From: a bacterium
GTDB lineage: Bacteria > Krumholzibacteriota > Krumholzibacteriia > LZORAL124-64-63
Assembly: GCA_024231905.1 (NCBI GenBank)
Contig: JAAEQC010000140.1
Location: forward strand, 62,001-126,000
DNA: 64,000 nucleotides
Direction: 5' to 3'
Part shown: one piece after another, positions 62,908 to 64,000 of the stretch
How the letters are laid out: every line of letters begins with the position of its first letter
Position numbering within the stretch: the stretch's first letter is position 1
Program-made: the position numbers and the translations under genes
Notes under the pieces: generated by a model
What the model was told of the DNA's origin: nothing
The model's database searches: none
Seen by the model: the letters and a program-made list of their open reading frames with translations, nothing else

Positions 62908-64000
62908 TTACTTCAAGAGCGCCAGCTTGCCCCTCCGCACGTCTCCGTGCATCCGCGCCTCGTAGAAGTACACGCCCGAGGCCACGTGGGCGCCGCTATT
63001 GTCCCTGCCGAGCCAGGTCGCCTGGCCCGACTGCTCCACCCGGACATCGACCAGCGTCGCCACCAGCGCACCCCGCAGGTCGAAGATCCGCAACAGGAGA
63101 TGCCCCGGCCGCTCGACGGCGTAACTGATGGTTGTCGATGGGTTGAACGGATTGGGACGGGGCGAGACGGCGAAGGTGCCGGCCAGGGGGACGTCCGTGG
63201 CGATCCACTTCATGCTTGCGACGCCGAAGTAGGAGAGGATGTCGGCGAGCATCCGGACACGAGCGGCCTGGGTGGCATCGGATTTGTAGTTTTCGAGTGG
63301 ATCCGTGTGCACGTGGGCGAAATCCCAGGGCAGGGTGATGACCCGGGAACCGGTCGCGGCATCCACATTCAGGACCAGGGCCGTGTACGGGTACACATCG
63401 AGATTACCGAGGGGATCCAGGTACTGGACCAGGCTCGAGCCGCCACCGGTGGTGGTGACAGCCGAGGCGGGGGCCATGTCCGGACACTCGCCGAAGGCCA
63501 GCCAGTTGTTCACTGTGGCAAGCACGGGATTGGCGGCGATCGTCTCGGTTCGCGGCGCCATTTGACCTCCCACCAGGAGGCGTAGGTCGGTTCCGGCGAC
63601 GGACGTACCGGACCAGGCTGTGAATGTAGCCTCCAGATCGTCGGCGACGCGATGGCCCGTCAGGAAGAGATCCTTGCCTCCCAGTTGCAGCCAACTCTCC
63701 ACCAGCGGCAGGTCGGCCTCGAGGCTCGTGTCTTCTAGGCCGCCGGCGTAGAACACCTGGCCGTAGACTCCCAGGTGCGCGGTCGTCACTGTCGATCCCA
63801 GGGCACGGGCGTCCGGATGGGTCGTCTTGGCGTCGTAGATGTCGTAGTGCTGGCCCAGGATCGCACCGAACGCCTGGTGGATGGCGCCGCGCCACTCGTC
63901 CCAGTCGTCGTCGGTACCCGAATCATGCCACAGGAGAACTTGCGGGACTCGGTATGTGCCGGGATTGCCCGCGTCCGCGTAGGCCGAGGGCAGGGCACGA
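62908..64000 (-). CDS. Secreted protein with FlgD/T9SS-like C-terminus, 5' end outside window
   Basis: At least 364 residues, open to the window edge. The visible body has L-L-W-H-D-S-G-T-D and G-G-K-D-L-F-L-T-G-H, weakly like peptidase-associated domains seen in large FCB exoproteins. The last 85 residues are a FlgD-like module: S-P-R-P-N-P-F-N-P-S-T-T-I-S-Y and S-G-V-Y-F-Y-E-A-R-M. The enzymatic part, if any, lies outside the window. Confidence 0.78.
   Translation of the reverse strand, partial: RALPSAYADAGNPGTYRVPQVLLWHDSGTDDDWDEWRGAIHQAFGAILGQHYDIYDAKTTHPDARALGSTVTTAHLGVYGQVFYAGGLEDTSLEADLPLVESWLQLGGKDLFLTGHRVADDLEATFTAWSGTSVAGTDLRLLVGGQMAPRTETIAANPVLATVNNWLAFGECPDMAPASAVTTTGGGSSLVQYLDPLGNLDVYPYTALVLNVDAATGSRVITLPWDFAHVHTDPLENYKSDATQAARVRMLADILSYFGVASMKWIATDVPLAGTFAVSPRPNPFNPSTTISYAVERPGHLLLRIFDLRGALVATLVDVRVEQSGQATWLGRDNSGAHVASGVYFYEARMHGDVRRGKLALLK

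Overview
This is a 64 kb, high-GC, gene-dense chromosomal window from a Gram-negative bacterium. Several features point to the FCB superphylum, in the direction of Krumholzibacteriota, Eisenbacteria or Gemmatimonadota-type lineages. These are secreted proteins ending in PNPFNP-type FlgD-like/T9SS-like C-terminal modules (about 15.2, 29.3 and 62.9 kb), two copies of a CBM9 plus DUF5916 outer-membrane protein, an Omp85-type barrel, many signal peptides and lipoboxes, and PKD-domain exoproteins. No rRNA, tRNA, CRISPR, IS element or prophage was recognised. The lineage is an inference because no marker gene settles it.

Layout. 0-6.4 kb: the end of a 6-bladed propeller protein, an FNR-type oxygen sensor with all four cluster cysteines, and a peptidase pair (serine beta-lactamase-fold hydrolase and large M14 carboxypeptidase). 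6.5-11.1 kb: a MacAB-like export operon with one adaptor, one ATPase and two different permeases; the second permease appears to start at ATC. 11.1-17.9 kb: small proteins, MarR/SRPBCC and TetR/hydrolase regulatory pairs, a spondin-domain exoprotein and a HEAT-repeat protein. 17.8-23.4 kb: outer-membrane barrels and a membrane TPR protein. 23.4-27.3 kb: a gntR-activase-glycyl radical enzyme operon closely resembling trans-4-hydroxy-L-proline dehydratase. 27.4-38.1 kb: glycosyltransferases, an excisionase-like HTH protein behind tandem repeats, a large secreted subtilase, a LiaF-like protein, a dead arylamine N-acetyltransferase and a DMT transporter. 38.4-48.2 kb: a saccharopine dehydrogenase-like enzyme, an acyl-CoA synthetase, DUF523, cupin, HTH and CPBP genes, a nitrilase, arsenate reductase, an HI0933 flavoprotein and a probable selenocysteine peroxiredoxin. 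48.4-64 kb: a PKD/SGNH-like lipoprotein, the second DUF5916 protein, Cys-rich secreted proteins, a CysQ-like phosphatase, a long-form GMP synthetase with a MATE-like transporter, a permuted FlgD-like lipoprotein, a periplasmic repair pair (PIMT/MsrA) and a partial exoprotein.

The strongest leads are these. (1) A peroxiredoxin has an in-frame TGA exactly at its catalytic cysteine, followed by a plausible SECIS hairpin. (2) Three otherwise unrelated secreted proteins (ends at 37.64, 45.00 and 60.32 kb) share the C-terminus D-[LT]-S-W-S-x-[IL]-[KE]-A-x-[FY]-R, a possible sorting or attachment tag. (3) Three transcription-factor genes (12.5, 13.7 and 42.4 kb) have sigma70-type promoters whose predicted start falls on the ATG, with an inverted-repeat operator in or overlapping the -35/-10 region, which suggests autoregulated leaderless mRNAs. 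(4) Several decayed gene pieces show ongoing gene loss. An FNR sensor together with an oxygen-sensitive glycyl radical enzyme suggests at least a partly anaerobic life.
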